Positions 32,049-44,111 of a DNA stretch of 64,000 nt are shown in pieces. The stretch is from Lycorma delicatula (Eukaryota; Arthropoda; Insecta; Hemiptera; Fulgoridae). The position numbers and the translations under genes were made by a program. Every line of letters begins with the position of its first letter. The stretch's first letter is position 1. The notes beneath the pieces are model-generated. The model searched no databases. It was given only the letters and a program-made list of their open reading frames with translations, and had not been told where the DNA came from. Where the stretch lies: contig NC_134456.1 of NCBI RefSeq assembly GCF_047948215.1, positions 59,287,029 through 59,351,028 of the forward strand. Reading direction: 5' to 3'.

Positions 32049-33670
32049 AGCAATCTCTCCCACGATTTAGTGGGGGAGCTTGCCAGAAGACATGGGGAGA
32101 ACTTTATGATAGTATCTGAACCCAACAAATATGTGGTAGCCAAGAATGATTGGTGTGCCGACACGGAGGGAGATGTGACTATACAGGATGTGAGTTGGAC
32201 GAACTTGTGACTTCGTTACAGTTGGACGAACGTCTCTCTTGAGGTTGACACAGCGGCAGATTAATGTAATTGTGGCGAATGTTTCGAGTAAGATTATTGA
32301 CGAACACAAATCATCGCCTGAAATGTTACAGACATCTATCGGTAGCGAAATGACGAAGATACCGCCACGGAACAGGAATTTCAGGGCAGCTCACTGGCGA
32401 TCCGACAAAATTTCCAAGCTCAGGCGGGTTTTTCAGAAAAATAATCGTAAAAACCAAAAGCTACGGCCGATCGCCGGGGTTGCATATGAGGTAGCTGAAG
32501 AAGCTAAACTGGAAAGCAGAAGACTGTTGTATTACGGAATAAAATGTGCAAAAAGAGAAAAGTGGCGTAAATTGAGCCTGGATTTAGACAAGGACCCACA
32601 GGGGCGGGCGTCAGATAGCCATGAGGCGCTTTGGCCGACGTCTGCCCGTCCTCACGGAGGAGTTAATAACACGATAGACTGACAAGCTTTTCCCCTGCCA
32701 AGAGGACGTTACTGAGGTTAACGAATGTAATACCCGAAGATACACTCTGGAGGAAGTAAAGTTACAGAGGCAATATTAAAATTAAAAAATAAAAAGAGTC
32801 TGAGACCGGACGGAGTCCCTGCAGCCGTCCTCAAGAGCCTAATAGCTAAGGTGCTGTGGCAAATAGTTGACAGCAAACTATGGAATGGAAAGGAAGATGT
32901 TCAACTTGTTGGAAGGAGGCCAGAGTGGTTTTCCTCTCGAAGAATAAGAGTGGTGATCAACAGCCTGAACACCAGCTGCTGTGTCTGCTGAAAAATATGG
33001 GGAAGGCGCGGTCGAAAGGATTTCGACCGCATTCCGTACTTCGGACTAACTCAGGCGGGGTGTCAGTATCCATGATAATCAGTTCCGATTTTGGCTCGAT
33101 CGCTCGACTATACATGCGATCAGTAAAGTGATTAATTGGGCAACAATGGAGAGGAGTGCTACATGGAGGACACGCGGTTTGCCAATGCTTATTCTTTTAG
33201 ATGTCAAGAATGCCTTCGGGTCCCTGCCGTAAAATGTGATAATGTTATCCCACAGAAACAAGGGTATCAGTCCTTACTTAAAAAGACAGGTGCAAGAGTA
33301 TCTCAGCGACAGGTGGACGGCAGCGGATACGGAGAGGAGAACCATCAGATTTTAAATAGATGGCGGCGTTCCCCAGGGCTCGGTCCTGGGGCAATTGTTA
33401 CGGATTATCGTCTATGACGACGTATTAAGACTGAGGTTGACGGAGAGTATTGCGTTCGCGGATGATCTCGCGGTTATGGTTGGCCGGGATGAGGAAGTAA
33501 CAGACCGAGGTAATAAGGCATTGGCCTTGATTGGAGCCTGGATGGCCGAGCATGGACTAGAGCTTTCGCCACACAAATGCGTATACATCGCCTCTACGGA
33601 GAAGAGAAGAATTAGCACCATCAATCTTAAAATCGGTGCATTGCCATTACAGATGATAAATAAATAATGG
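32049..33670 (+). pseudogene. R1-like LINE ORF2, endonuclease start and reverse transcriptase (broken)
   Basis: NLSHDLVGELARRHGENFMI and VSEPNKYV look like the start of an APE endonuclease. 32239-32682 holds a linker with KISKLRRVFQKNNRKNQKLR. RT pieces follow: TLEEVKLQ near 32745, a decayed DVKNAFGSLP near 33205, GVPQGSVLGQLL near 33370 and ESIAFADDLAVMVGRDEEVT at about 33440 (the FADD catalytic box), then LELSPHKCVYIAS. Stops and frame changes between nearly every motif rule out activity. Confidence 0.75.
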
Positions 33671-34100
33671 TAAAATACTTGGGAGTTGCGCTTGACAGGG
33701 GCTTTGGCGAAATGAATTTTTGTCTGTCACAAATGTTTACTGAGCACGATAATTTCGAGTCACTTCTCCATAGAATCGGAAGGTTGGAGACTCCAAAATA
33801 GATGTATTGCCCGTCGGAGGGCACGTCTGAGCACACGTTTCTGCATTGCCCAGAATGGGCATCCGAGAGAAGGCAGGGCGGTATTGAAGGTCTTAGGCCT
33901 GATGAAGTGATTACATATATGTTGGCCTTGGAAATTAATTGGAGAAGGGTGGATACATTTGCGTTCACCGTATTGGACGGAAGATATCGAGGAAAGGCTA
34001 CGAGGGTGTAGCGGACAGTAACTGTCATGAGGGCCGGCATGCTTAGGTGTGTCGGTTCCAATGAACGGCCGGGAACATTTAGGAGCTGGAGATAAAACAA
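33671..34100 (+). pseudogene. R1-like LINE C-terminal zinc-binding region
   Basis: YLGVALDRGFGE at about 33670 follows the RT. 33802-34011 reads MYCPSEGTSEHTFLHCPEWA then SERRQ, a CCHC-like cluster typical of R1 ORF2 ends, and WRRVDTFAFTVLDGRY. The thumb between 33740 and 33800 has been shortened. Confidence 0.65.
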
Positions 34101-34375
34101 AAGACCGAGACCCGGCCGCCGGGTTGGGGTGCTAGGAACGGCATAGTCGGGCCTGGTTACCCTTCTCGGTGGTTTGAGGCAGACAAAGTAATGAGAAGAA
34201 ACTCGGTCTCTGGGTGGGGGCCCAGTTACCCCACTTGGAGATTAGAGGCAGGCACTAAAAAAGATTCAACCGTGAGGGCGACCTGCCGTGCCGGAGTTAA
34301 AAGGGCACTCTTCTGGGCTGAGTAATACTTCACTGTTTATCTAGCACAGGAGAATAGGAGTGAAAAAATCAAGAA

Positions 34376-34990
34376 CACAAACTAAATATTATTTAATAAA
34401 TACTTTAAAGAACTGTTTTATAAATTTCTTTTGCAAATTTGTAATTACTACATTACAAATTAGCAAGAAATTTATAAAATTAAGAATACTCTTGCTTTGT
34501 GTTTTGAACAGAGTATAGTAAAGGGCATGAATATTGCAACCTAGCACTGTCACTGAACCTGCTCTAGCTGACATTCTATTACCCATGTAACATAACATAC
34601 GGTTTACTACAGAACCATCTGTATATTTATGCACTAATCAAAATTAGCACTACTAATATTTATTATTGCAAATATAAATAATATTTATTAATATTAATCA
34701 TATCAAGACTATTATTATTAAATTACACAATATTAATATTATTTAATTAATCCATTTTAGATGATTATGTAGTTATATACTTTATGAAAAAATCTTCTTG
34801 TATTATAATTATTATGCTGATCCAATGATGAATTAAATGAAGTGTAATTAACTGAAAGTTATATAAATTGTTTTATATATTTTTAGAAAAATAAAACACT
34901 ACACTAATGCAAGTTTTACATAAATTTAAATAATACACTAACTTTAAAAAAAATAAAAATAAACAATTTAGAAACTAAAGCAGTTAAACG
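34376..34990. other. AT-rich non-coding
   Basis: Nothing recognised. Confidence 0.4.
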
Positions 34991-36100
34991 TCACCCAAAT
35001 CGCAAAATTTTGAATTTCCCATGTCATCACTTTCACTAGATTCTTCCAAAGAAATTTAAAAAAAATTTCTGTAGTGTTAATTATATGCACCTAAGTTATT
35101 CTTCTTCATTTTTTGTACTTTTTCGCAATAACATTTCCAATGCGATACGTCCATTTTAGAAAATTTATCTTCAGCAATCCATTGAACATCATTAAAGTCA
35201 AGGTGACACTGTGGCTTCCAACATATTGTTTTACTTCACACCAAACTATTTTAATAGGGTTTAAGTCTGAATGGTAGAGCGGAGGTAATCATAACACTTC
35301 ATGCCCATTTTTCTTAAAAAGTTCATCAAACAAACTTTTGTACTTCTCTTTGTTCCTTTTAATTATGAATAGATGAGGTTTCAACATAGTATATGAGAAT
35401 GGAATGCAATAATTATAAAACCAGTCTTGCATTTCTTACATTGGATGTGGGTAATTTTTCTTGCAATGTTCTGTGATCAGATGCATAGTCTAACATTACG
35501 GAATTTTCAGCAAGATTTTTCATTATTTTTTCTTCAGCTCATTCTAAGTAATTATTTGCTTTCATAGTCATGATTGTCACCAGTTGTTTCACTTGCTTTC
35601 CAAATTAATGTCTGGAATAAATCCCATTTCACCCCCAGCCTGTGTAATAATCAATCAACTACCTTTATTGATTGGAGATAGAACTCCTGCCCTTGAAACA
35701 GTCCTCCACGATTTCATGACAAAAGTATAACAAAATATACATTTCATTAAGATATAAAATCGGCCTGTTTTCAGTTCTGAATCTTTTTCTTGTGTTTGTT
35801 TAAGCCTAATGTCATGATGTTCAATAACAGGTTTCTTATTTTTTTCAGTTTTTCCCCATTTGTTGTAGTAATCTTCTTAGGATTCTTTTACTTCCTGAAA
35901 ATCCTATCAAATCTTTCAGCCATAATAATAATGAGCAACTGATTTTCTTTGAGATGAAATTCATTTACCTCACTATGCGTATGTTGAAATCATTTAGGCT
36001 TGTTACCAGTTTGTCGCAGATTTTTTATTTTCTTAGTGTACTGAAAGAAGTAGAAGCCTCTGATGGGTTTTCTCGTAGTTTTTTTAATAACTCCTTTTTC
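34991..36100 (-). pseudogene. IS630/Tc1-type transposase pseudogene, minus strand
   Basis: From 36100 downward the minus strand reads, in shifting frames, a Tc1/IS630-type transposase. GSKRILRRLLQQMGK is followed by KKPVIEHHDIRLKQT and RPILYLNEMYI (first Asp replaced by Asn in YLNE), then SSISNKGS, then CIPFSYTMLKPHLF. Next is the end block LPPLYHSDLNPIKIVWCEVK at about 35270-35210 and QYVGSHSVTLTLMMFNGLL. The order and wording match the plus-strand copy at 29655-30623, though the two are quite diverged. Several catalytic-region residues are changed, and stops are frequent. Confidence 0.7.
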
Positions 36101-37079
36101 TGTTTCCCTACTCTTTGAACTTGTGATCATAATATATTACACACGAGTGCTAATTCTTCAAGGATTAGAATAAGCTTGTTGTCATTTCCAGACTTTCAAA
36201 ATTTACTTCTTTTTTTTTTTCGTGAATTTATACACATTAACTCACAAGCTTGCCGACTTAATTTTTACAAGTCACAGTGGATTGTTCATTCATCCTACCG
36301 GCAACTTCAGATCAAATAAAAATTTAACCTATAATATACACGGCACTATAAATCAAGAAAAGCCAAACGCAGTACTGGCAAAATGTACTCTACAGATGAT
36401 CAAAAATGACTGAAGATTATTATTACGCTGTTTCAGCAATAATGTATTCTAAAAATACAATAAATATAATATTTGTTTTTATTTTGCATATGCTTGCTAT
36501 CAAAGTATGTCTTTACTGTTGATCAGCTAATTAGAATGATCCATTTATTAATACCTCATACTTAGAAAATTATTTCATTTAAAAGGAAGTGTTGACTTTA
36601 CATTTATCAATATATGCATGATTTGTAATTTTTAATCACTGGACCATAAATTATCATAATTTAGATTTAGAACATTACCTATAACATTTTCAAACAAAAA
36701 TTACAAGTTAAATAATTCAGAATAATTTTATTTTAATTGTAATTGATATTATAAAATGAATTGTTAAATTATACCGACCATTGATTTTGAATAATGATTT
36801 CTTTGTTAAATAAGATTTAATTTAAAATGTAAACTGATCAAGACTGAGATTCAATCATGGACAGATTTGATTATCAGTTTTGTAAACACTGATAAGAGAA
36901 ATGTTTGTAGAATTGTTGATATATAGCATCATATTAGCTGCTTGATTACAAGCTTCAGATTTAATGCCTCCTACTACGATATATTATAATTATTATTACA
37001 ATATATTATAATAATTATTATTGAAAAGTCTGACACTACTTTTCTAAGGGCAATTTAAAACTCTATACAGCGTTTTACA
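36101..37079. other. AT-rich non-coding
   Basis: The frame at 36222-36413 has no recognisable feature. A TATTATAAT-type inverted repeat lies at about 36977-37022. Confidence 0.35.
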
Positions 37080-37640
37080 ACTCTGTATAAAAATTCTGAA
37101 ATGGCTGACATATACTTGATGTACAGAAAAACAAATGGATCTGGTGTAAAAGTAACTTTGCTTTATTGTGAAGTTCATTCAGATCACAAGACAGTTCACC
37201 AGTAAGATGTACATCAAAACCTCCATCACTTGCATGAGATATATACAACTGAGTTATAAGAAATGATAATGACAGACTACTGTCTATCTCTTCACCTGGC
37301 TTTCAGGAACACGGTTTTGAAGAAAATTGAAGATGAGCCAGAATTTTCATGCTGAAGAAAGTACCAAAAGTATTTCTACACACCCTCATACTCATCAGGA
37401 AGGTATTCATAGCTATCATACTACATAACATTCTTCACAATCAATTGCTGCATACCACCTTCTGTGTGTTCAAGCTTACTTACTGGCTGATTTCCAAAAC
37501 AGAGTCTGTCACAGAGAAATGATTAAGCATGGTCCTAAAACTTTGTTTATCAAATATTTTATTTACACATGAGACATCATGTAAAAAGTCATAGTTTTTT
37601 ATAGGACCTGGCAGAAACAAGGCTGTACTAGATTGAGTGA
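37080..37640 (+). pseudogene. mariner-related transposase N-terminal fragment (tentative)
   Basis: MADIYLMYRKTNGSGVKVTL then LYCEVHSDHKT, a Leu/His-rich stretch, and KIEDEPEFSC follow the order of the helix-turn-helix N-terminal half found in one broad mariner-like family of insects (usually 'MADIIFVYGxANGN... RLYxERYPxRR' and 'EDEPxxSTRR'). Frames shift repeatedly and the catalytic half is missing. The match is by pattern memory only. Confidence 0.4.
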
Positions 37641-38193
37641 TGCATCATTTCTGCTAATAGTACTGATAATGGGATAGTAAATGTTGAAATTTTAACAAAA
37701 TATGTCAGACTTGCAAAAATTTTAAATTGAAAGGGCAATCAACAGTACAATACCAAGAGTAGCCAGTGTAAATCTAATTATACTATCATAGTCGAGGGAT
37801 GAATGTTGGTTCCTTGCTAAAATTCAGAGCTTCCAGGAGCTTTATGGTGGGTGAAAGATAAGATAATAAGAGAACTCTGTGAGCAATCATCACAAAATAT
37901 TGATTGATGATGATTCGCAACATTGGGTTTACCATGTAGATCCTTCATCATTGTGTAAATATAATAGTGTACCAAGAGAATTATCATATAAACACATTCA
38001 CACGATAGAAAAAGCAGTAGTTCTAGTAATTAGGCCAACATTTACAAGTTTATCCAATCCTAACCTCCTTCAGAAGTGCTTACATAAGCAAACGCAAAAT
38101 GAATCATTAAATAATGTTATATGGTCTAAACTGCTAAGTATTGAGTATTTTTGGGTTATGAGACTATGCGTGGAGCCTATCAAGCAATTTTAA
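37641..38193 (+). pseudogene. Mutator-like transposase C-terminal fragment (tentative)
   Basis: The open part 37879-38193 reads HKILIDDDSQHWVYHVDPSS, then AVVLVIRPTFTSLSNPNLLQ, KCLHKQTQNESLNNVIWSKL and LLSIEYFW. The block 'LxxCLxGxTQNxNESLNxxIWxxCP' is one I recall from insect and cnidarian proteins annotated as Mutator-like transposases. No DDE triad or zinc part is visible. It is probably a dead fragment inserted next to the fragment at 37080-37640. Confidence 0.45.
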
Positions 38194-38834
38194 CATATTA
38201 TGAGGGTAGTTAGTACAGATATATTACAATTTTGTAATAGTTAGGAATTGAACCTGGGATAAATATGTGTATTATATCAAAGCAAATAAATAAACTTAGA
38301 AAATAACCAAGGTAAACTTGTTGAGAAAAAAATTAAGCATCAAAAACAAAACTAATAAACATTATAATGATTTAAATGATTCAAAGTATAGATAGCTAGC
38401 ATGCATTCATAGGCATTGTACATTTTTACATGCATTTCTCTGAAAAATTAAGTTTTTTCATCATTTTGGTAAACATAAAATCTATTTGACATAGACAGAT
38501 GGAATTTTAACATTGAATTATACTAACAAGTTTACAACTTTTTTTAAGTTTTATAATAGATACGTTAAAAATTACATAAGATTATATGCAGTAAAAAAAA
38601 TAAATAAATAGCCCCCAGTTCTCGGAAGACAAGAAATTTAGAAACTTTATTTAACATTAAAAATGACAATAAAATGATCAAAATTTATAAGACTTTAACT
38701 CATCAAAATTTCAAAGTTATAGCAAAAATAGTTTTCAAGCATTATGAACACAAATATCTCAAAATTACCACACGGATTACAAAAAATAAAATACAACGTC
38801 CTTAAATCAAATATAAAAGTTTCAATTCTCTACA
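38194..38834. other. AT-rich non-coding
   Basis: Nothing recognised. Confidence 0.4.
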
Positions 38835-38836
38835 TA

Positions 38837-40108
38837 CAAGGATTGTTCAATAAGTCCTTTGAAAATCCAAGAGAGTGCACTCATAGTATCAAAAATGGTT
38901 TGCTTTTAAAAAGCGTCATTTGTCACTAGAGTGCAGTTAAAGTTTCAGCTGTATCCATCACATGGTTTTATTGTCATAGTCAATTGAAGCAACAAAAGCT
39001 ATTGTTTATTTAGAAAAATAGAAAAAAGTGAGTTTCAAGTGGTGATTAAACACTTATATTTAAAAGGCTTAACACCGAAAGAGATCAACACTGAGTTGGA
39101 TGTAGTTCATGGCACATCTGCTCCTTTGTTTGCAATTGTTTACAGTTGGGTAAATGAGTTCAAACATGGCCGTACATCCACAAAACAAGTACATCATTTA
39201 GGACGTCCAATAAAAGTGACCACACCAAAATGATTGACAAATTTCATGATATGGTTTGGGTAATCGACAAATCAAACTGTACAAAATAGTAGAGGCCACA
39301 GGCCTCTATCGCAAGCTAGTGTTTTCAATTTTGTACGAAAAATTGGGCATGAAAAAATTTCAGCAAGATGGGTCCTGCATTTGCTCTAAGTGGAGAATAA
39401 ACACAATTGTGGTCAACTCTGGCGCTTTTCCATCTCAATCTTGACGAATTTCTGCATCAATACATGACTGTGGACGAAACAAGGATACACTACTATACTC
39501 CAGAGACCAAGGAACACTCAAAACAGTGGATTTTTGAAGGCGAACGGGTTCAAAAAAAGGTGAAGACAGGGAAATCGGCCAGCAAGGTGATTGGCACAGT
39601 TTTTTTGGAATGCACACGATATCATCTACACTGATTACTAGGAAAATGGACGGACAACCAATATCTTGAGAGTATTATGTCATTACTGCACCGATTGAAT
39701 GAAGAAATCAAGAAAAAACATCCTCATTTGAAAAAGATCCTCTTCCATCAAGACAATGTACGGGTGCATACCTGCGCAATTTCGATGACTAAAATTATGG
39801 AATTAAAGTTCAAATTATTACAACATCCACCATATTCACCAGATTTGGTCCCCAGTGATGGTTTTTTATTTCCAAATTTGAAAAAACGGCTCGGTGGGCA
39901 ATGGTACATGTCAAACAAGGAGGTCATTGCCCAGTTACTTATTTTGAGAACCTACCAAAATCCTACTTTTTGGAAGGCTTAAAAAAGTTTGAAAAACGCT
40001 TGGAAAAGAATATAGAGTTAAAAGGAGATTATGTTGAAAAATAAAAATAAAAATCTACACAACATAATTTGTTTTTCTATCTTTTTCTAAGGACTTATTA
40101 GACCCTCG
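38837..40108 (+). mobile_element. mariner element with both terminal inverted repeats
   Basis: The left end CAAGGATTGTTCAATAAGTC and the reverse complement of the right end (CGAGGGTCTAATAAGTCCTT) form ~29-bp imperfect inverted repeats. TA dinucleotides flank both (38835-38836 and 40109-40110). At 1272 bp it has the size of a complete mariner. The transposase inside is broken, so the element cannot move on its own. Confidence 0.85.
39029..40043 (+). pseudogene. mariner transposase pseudogene
   Basis: The frames give, in order: VIKHLYLKGLTPKEINTELD and VYSWVNEFKHGRTSTKQ (N-terminal helix-turn-helix), a degenerate 'GRPIKVTTPK' linker, RQIKLYKIVEATGLYRKLVF, KLGMKK, MTVDETRIHYYTPETKEHSK (first catalytic Asp in VDE), GTVFLECTRYHLH (the second region, with the expected Asp changed to Glu-Cys), LNEEIKKKHPHLKKILFHQD (second Asp, HQD), LLQHPPYSPDLVPSDGFLFP (third Asp, DD34D-type) and the end LKGDYVEK at 40043. 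At least four frameshifts are present. This is a clear mariner, decayed. Confidence 0.85.
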
Positions 40109-40288
40109 TATAATGTTAATTTGTATTTTCTGGTAAAAAATAATTTTTTTTTATAACAAATAAATTTAAATTTGCTAAATTTGTCAAACATCACCAATTT
40201 ACTAATATATGAACAATGACTATTGTTTGCGTGGTACTGACTGTATCATGTAGTGGAGTTAAAAGGAAGTGCAAAATTAGTTTGTAAA

Positions 40289-40415
40289 TTTGAGAAGTCA
40301 TACCATGTCATACAACCGAAAAAAAAAAGTCAAAATGTAATCCACAATCTCAAATTTTTACAAAACTCTGTACATTTACAATTATTAACATTAAAGAATA
40401 TCTCTAAATTTTTCC
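40289..40415. repeat. dispersed repeat copy A
   Basis: Shares about 85% identity with 46015-46135 in the same orientation (AAGTCAAAATGTAATCC, TTTACAAAACTCT, TTTACAATTATTAACAT, AAGAATATCTCTAAAT). Its class is unknown. Confidence 0.7.
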
Positions 40416-42717
40416 CCCCTGACATACTTTTTCCTATAAATTTTTCAATTTTCATATTACAAGACCGTTAGTGTTGGCTTGAGAGTTTCATGATAAGTGA
40501 TGTTAAATAATACAAAAAAATTTCTCAGGTACTACTGCAGATGTTTTTTTAATTTAGATTTTTATTAAATAATACTCAATGAATCCGTTAAAAAATGGGA
40601 TCTTCTTCAGAATTCCCCCTCAAAAACACTTTTTTTAGCTAATGAGCCAAAAATCAATCAATTTTTAACATTCAACAATTAGGTAGGTATATGCAAGTTT
40701 CAAAAATTGCTGAAAATATTTACAACCAGATAGGAGAAATAAACCAATAACACACTAACATGCTCTTATATACCGGTTTTGATTTAAATAATAAATAATT
40801 GCAATATTACTACTTAATTTATTATTTAAATATTCAAAACATTACTGTTAATTAGTAAGGTTAGAAAGTGAAACGAGCATAGGTTAAGTTTCGTTAATTA
40901 TATTTATAAAATAAATAAATATAAATGGTTATATCTGGTTATTGGGTTATTTCTCCAACCTGGTTATTGTTAATATCAATATTTCTTGCTATTTTCAGAT
41001 ATCTCCAGGTGGAGAACTTACAAAATTTTGAGGTGAGAGAACCAAAAAGTACCAATTTTTATCTTTTATTTTGAAATTTGCATATTCCCACCTAATTCTT
41101 ATTGGATATTGAAAATACATCAATTTTTGGCAGATTGTTAAAAAAATTAAGTGTTTTTTTTGGGGGGGGGGGGAAATTCCAGAAATGTATCATAAATTTA
41201 AAACACACTTTGAAAAAGACAATTTCTTTAAATTTGAAATATGGGAAAGATAAATGCTTTTATAAAACATTTAATAACTTGAGTATCCAGACTGCTAGAA
41301 ACTTCATTTTATCAAACTATTTGTAAAATGTTGGACTTTTCTTTAAATAAACAGAACAGTGACTTACCAAAGCTCCATAAAACTACAAAGAAAATAAGTG
41401 TTTTTACACAATACTATCTCATGAATTACCCAACATCAAAAAATATAAGCTCAAACACACATATAAAATATGATGCTTGTGCATGGCAGAATCTTGGCAA
41501 AAATATATTAAGGGAACAACGGAGGGGGAAATTATTTTCTTCATTATATCATACAGGCTGAAAACATAATATTACAATAAGAATGAGCTCCTCTTTTTAA
41601 AAACATGGTTTATATCTTTAATAAATCCATTTTCTTAAAGTTATACAAGGTCCTTTGATGCCGTGTGGAAGCATTCAATTTCCCTTCATTTCAATTGGAT
41701 TGCATTAGTTTGGCAGAAGGTTGAAGTATATACTAGATTGGTATGAAACCAAGCATCCTTGGCTGTGTTACAAATTAATAATTACAAAAAGGCACAAGAG
41801 TAGCAATTTTATCAGATCAACCACCAAAGGAGGCTCAAAAAACACCAGCAATATTAAGGATACATGAATCTGAAAAAATTCCTATTTTAGTAATAAAATG
41901 ATAAGCAAAGGAACTGACACCAAAATATAGGATAGTGGTCAGCTTCATCAATGATCATTAGCAGATCCCAAATTTAAACAAAATTTCAGGTTACTCACTT
42001 TAAAATAAATCTGAACACACTATTTGCTAGTGTGCTCAGACTGCTGTGGTCAGCAACATCTCTGCATGTCAGTCTAAGTCTGAATAATACAATCACAAAT
42101 TGTAACAAAGCCTACAGCATGACTTAAAATAAAATAAAACTGAAGCATAGTAAACACAAATGTATTAAAACTTGCTAATATTATTCTTTTATTAAAAAAA
42201 AATGAAATAACAGCACCTAAAGAGAAGTTTATGAATAAAAACAATAAAGAAAACAAAAATTGGAAGAAGTCTAAAACAAGGATTAAATTATTGAAGTGTA
42301 CATAAGACCACTTTTACTCGCTGATTAAAAAATTGCACTAGTTCTGAAAAAATCACAGAAATAACAAGCATATTTCAACAACTTTTAAGGGAGACATATT
42401 TTTTGAACATTGAAAACATCAGCACAAAACAATGGAATAAAAAACTGAATCTCATAAAAAAAATAATAAAAACCAAAAAAATTAATTTTCAGTTTTATCC
42501 TCCGGATCCAACACGTGTTCTTTCAATTGTAGTCTCGTTTCAAAAAAGTCTCCTACACATAAAGTAATGGTCAAAAGTTAAACGAAGCCTTAATACCCCA
42601 CAAACTCAATGGATACTCATAATTTCAATGAATAACACAGTAAACTAGCTCCAAGTAAATTATTTAACTGCTCCAAGTAAATTAGTTACAAAAACATTTA
42701 CTTTACAGTTAAATTTA

Positions 42718-42743
42718 TAAAAACGAGCTTAAGCTCGTTTTTA
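42718..42743. repeat. 26-bp perfect palindrome
   Basis: It is centred on AGCTTAAGCT within AACGAGCTTAAGCTCGTT and extends to TAAAAA on the left and TTTTTA on the right. The arms are 13 bp with no loop. Confidence 0.8.
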
Positions 42744-44036
42744 CCAGCGAGTGAATTTAATATAATGAACTGTCTTAGTTTATTTAGAAACTACCCTAAC
42801 TATTAAGAGACAATCAAGGATAACGAAATTAATTATCGAAAAAGAATTATCCCAATGAAAACACGTATCACGTTATATGAAATAAAACCTTAGTAACTGC
42901 AGTTCTAGAACTTATTTTTAACCTAGTTAGGTCTGATCCTGTGAAAACGTAATCACATAATACATCACAAAGTGCTGACTATAACCCAATTTTAAATTTG
43001 ATAAAAAACCCAAATATTTAAATATAATATTGGGTAATTAAACTAATAAAAAGCTAATGTTATAGCACTAGATCAAACAGTACTACTCTAGAACGTTTGC
43101 AGTACAAAACATTAAAAAAATTACGGTTCCAGTAAATATGTTTTACAAAATAACAACTACAAATAGAGCTAACTCGAAACTATAACCTTGTAGCTACAAA
43201 TCAAAAAAAAAACTACGACGAAAAATTGTTTTCTAAACAGAAAACATCAGTTAGACAGTTCCGTCTGTGACGAAAATCAGGGTTGCCAGCTACAATTCCT
43301 TTAAAATGACGAAAGGAAATCCAAACTGCAACTGCATATGGGAGTCATTTTTTTTTTTTTTTTCAAAAACTGAATATAATTTCCAGTATTGAGATACTAA
43401 ATGCTAGTATGTATTTATTTTAGAATGTAACATCTGACACTTAAAATCTTTGCAATAGATTTCAGTATGAGAGTATTATTAACGACGTAATTATAATTAA
43501 CATATTTTTAGAATTTCCTTTTCTATTTCCGCATTAGTTTCAAAATTACTGAAACGTATTAAACGACCCTTTAAAATCAATAAAAGGGGGTTTTCTTTGT
43601 GCCTAACTGTAGAACTATGAATCAAAATTATTTTCCCAACGAAAATTTATTTTATATTTTTATTTAACCTATTTACAAATATGAAAATTAAAGTTCACAA
43701 ATTTTTTCTAGTTTTATCAAGTGTTTGTTTTTTTACCAGAGGTAATGGAAAATCCTTGCATCGTGAGCAAATATAACAATCCTTCAAGAATAAAGAAAAG
43801 TACCATCCGGAAAATTACCACAGAAAATAATACCGAAGGCCTTCACCGGAAATAGTATCAATGAAAAAATTATTTTATGCACTGTCGAGGTCCAACTAAT
43901 GATTTTTTCAGTCACGATAACATGTTATTGGAATGTGTTCAAAAATTGTATTGTTATTAAATTTCTTTATGGATTGATGAATTAATTCACCATAAAAGCT
44001 TGTTCTTGGGAATATGAAAATCTATATCGTATTAAA

Positions 44037-44111
44037 AAAGCCGTGCGTGACCAGAATTTGAACCCGAGACCTCCGAATGAAAGGCAAAGACACTACCACT
44101 CCGCCACAGAG
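44037..44111 (-). repeat. tRNA-derived sequence (tRNA pseudogene or SINE head)
   Basis: On the minus strand there is a box-A-like GGCGGAGTGGTAGTGTC, a loop that would place TTC as anticodon (glutamate-like), and a box-B-like GGTTCAAATTC. The T arm pairs only with G-T wobbles, the anticodon stem has a mismatch and the acceptor ends do not pair, so it is not a working tRNA gene. It differs from the SINE family at 45611-45895. Confidence 0.6.

Larger units (their letters stand above)
30780..34375 (+). mobile_element. R1-like LINE, near full length but decayed
   Basis: GC content jumps at about 30780 and falls again at about 34375, marking the element. In order it contains a 5' region, a Gag-like ORF1, an endonuclease start, an RT and a C-terminal zinc-binding block, all in one orientation. 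Frameshifts and stops occur in every domain. The domain order and sequence style fit the R1 group; it may also be a related clade. Confidence 0.75.
40109..44036. other. long AT-rich non-coding region
   Basis: I found no exon or transposon coding remnant in nearly 4 kb. It holds a G run at 41162-41173, the dispersed repeat at 40289-40415, the palindrome at 42718-42743, a T run at 43350 and a slightly CpG-richer patch at 43250-43300 (CCGTCTGTGACGAAAATC). A 5' untranslated exon could be hidden there, but nothing shows it. Confidence 0.4.

Noticed and set aside
31269..32309. Minus-strand frames of 80-150 codons
   Set aside because: They are antisense shadows of the R1-like LINE ORF1 and ORF2 on the plus strand.
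41162..41173. G run as G-quadruplex
   Set aside because: It is a single homopolymer of about 12 G without separated G tracts, and could also be a sequencing artefact.
44037..44111. Functional tRNA gene
   Set aside because: The acceptor stem does not pair and the anticodon and T stems contain mismatches and wobble pairs.
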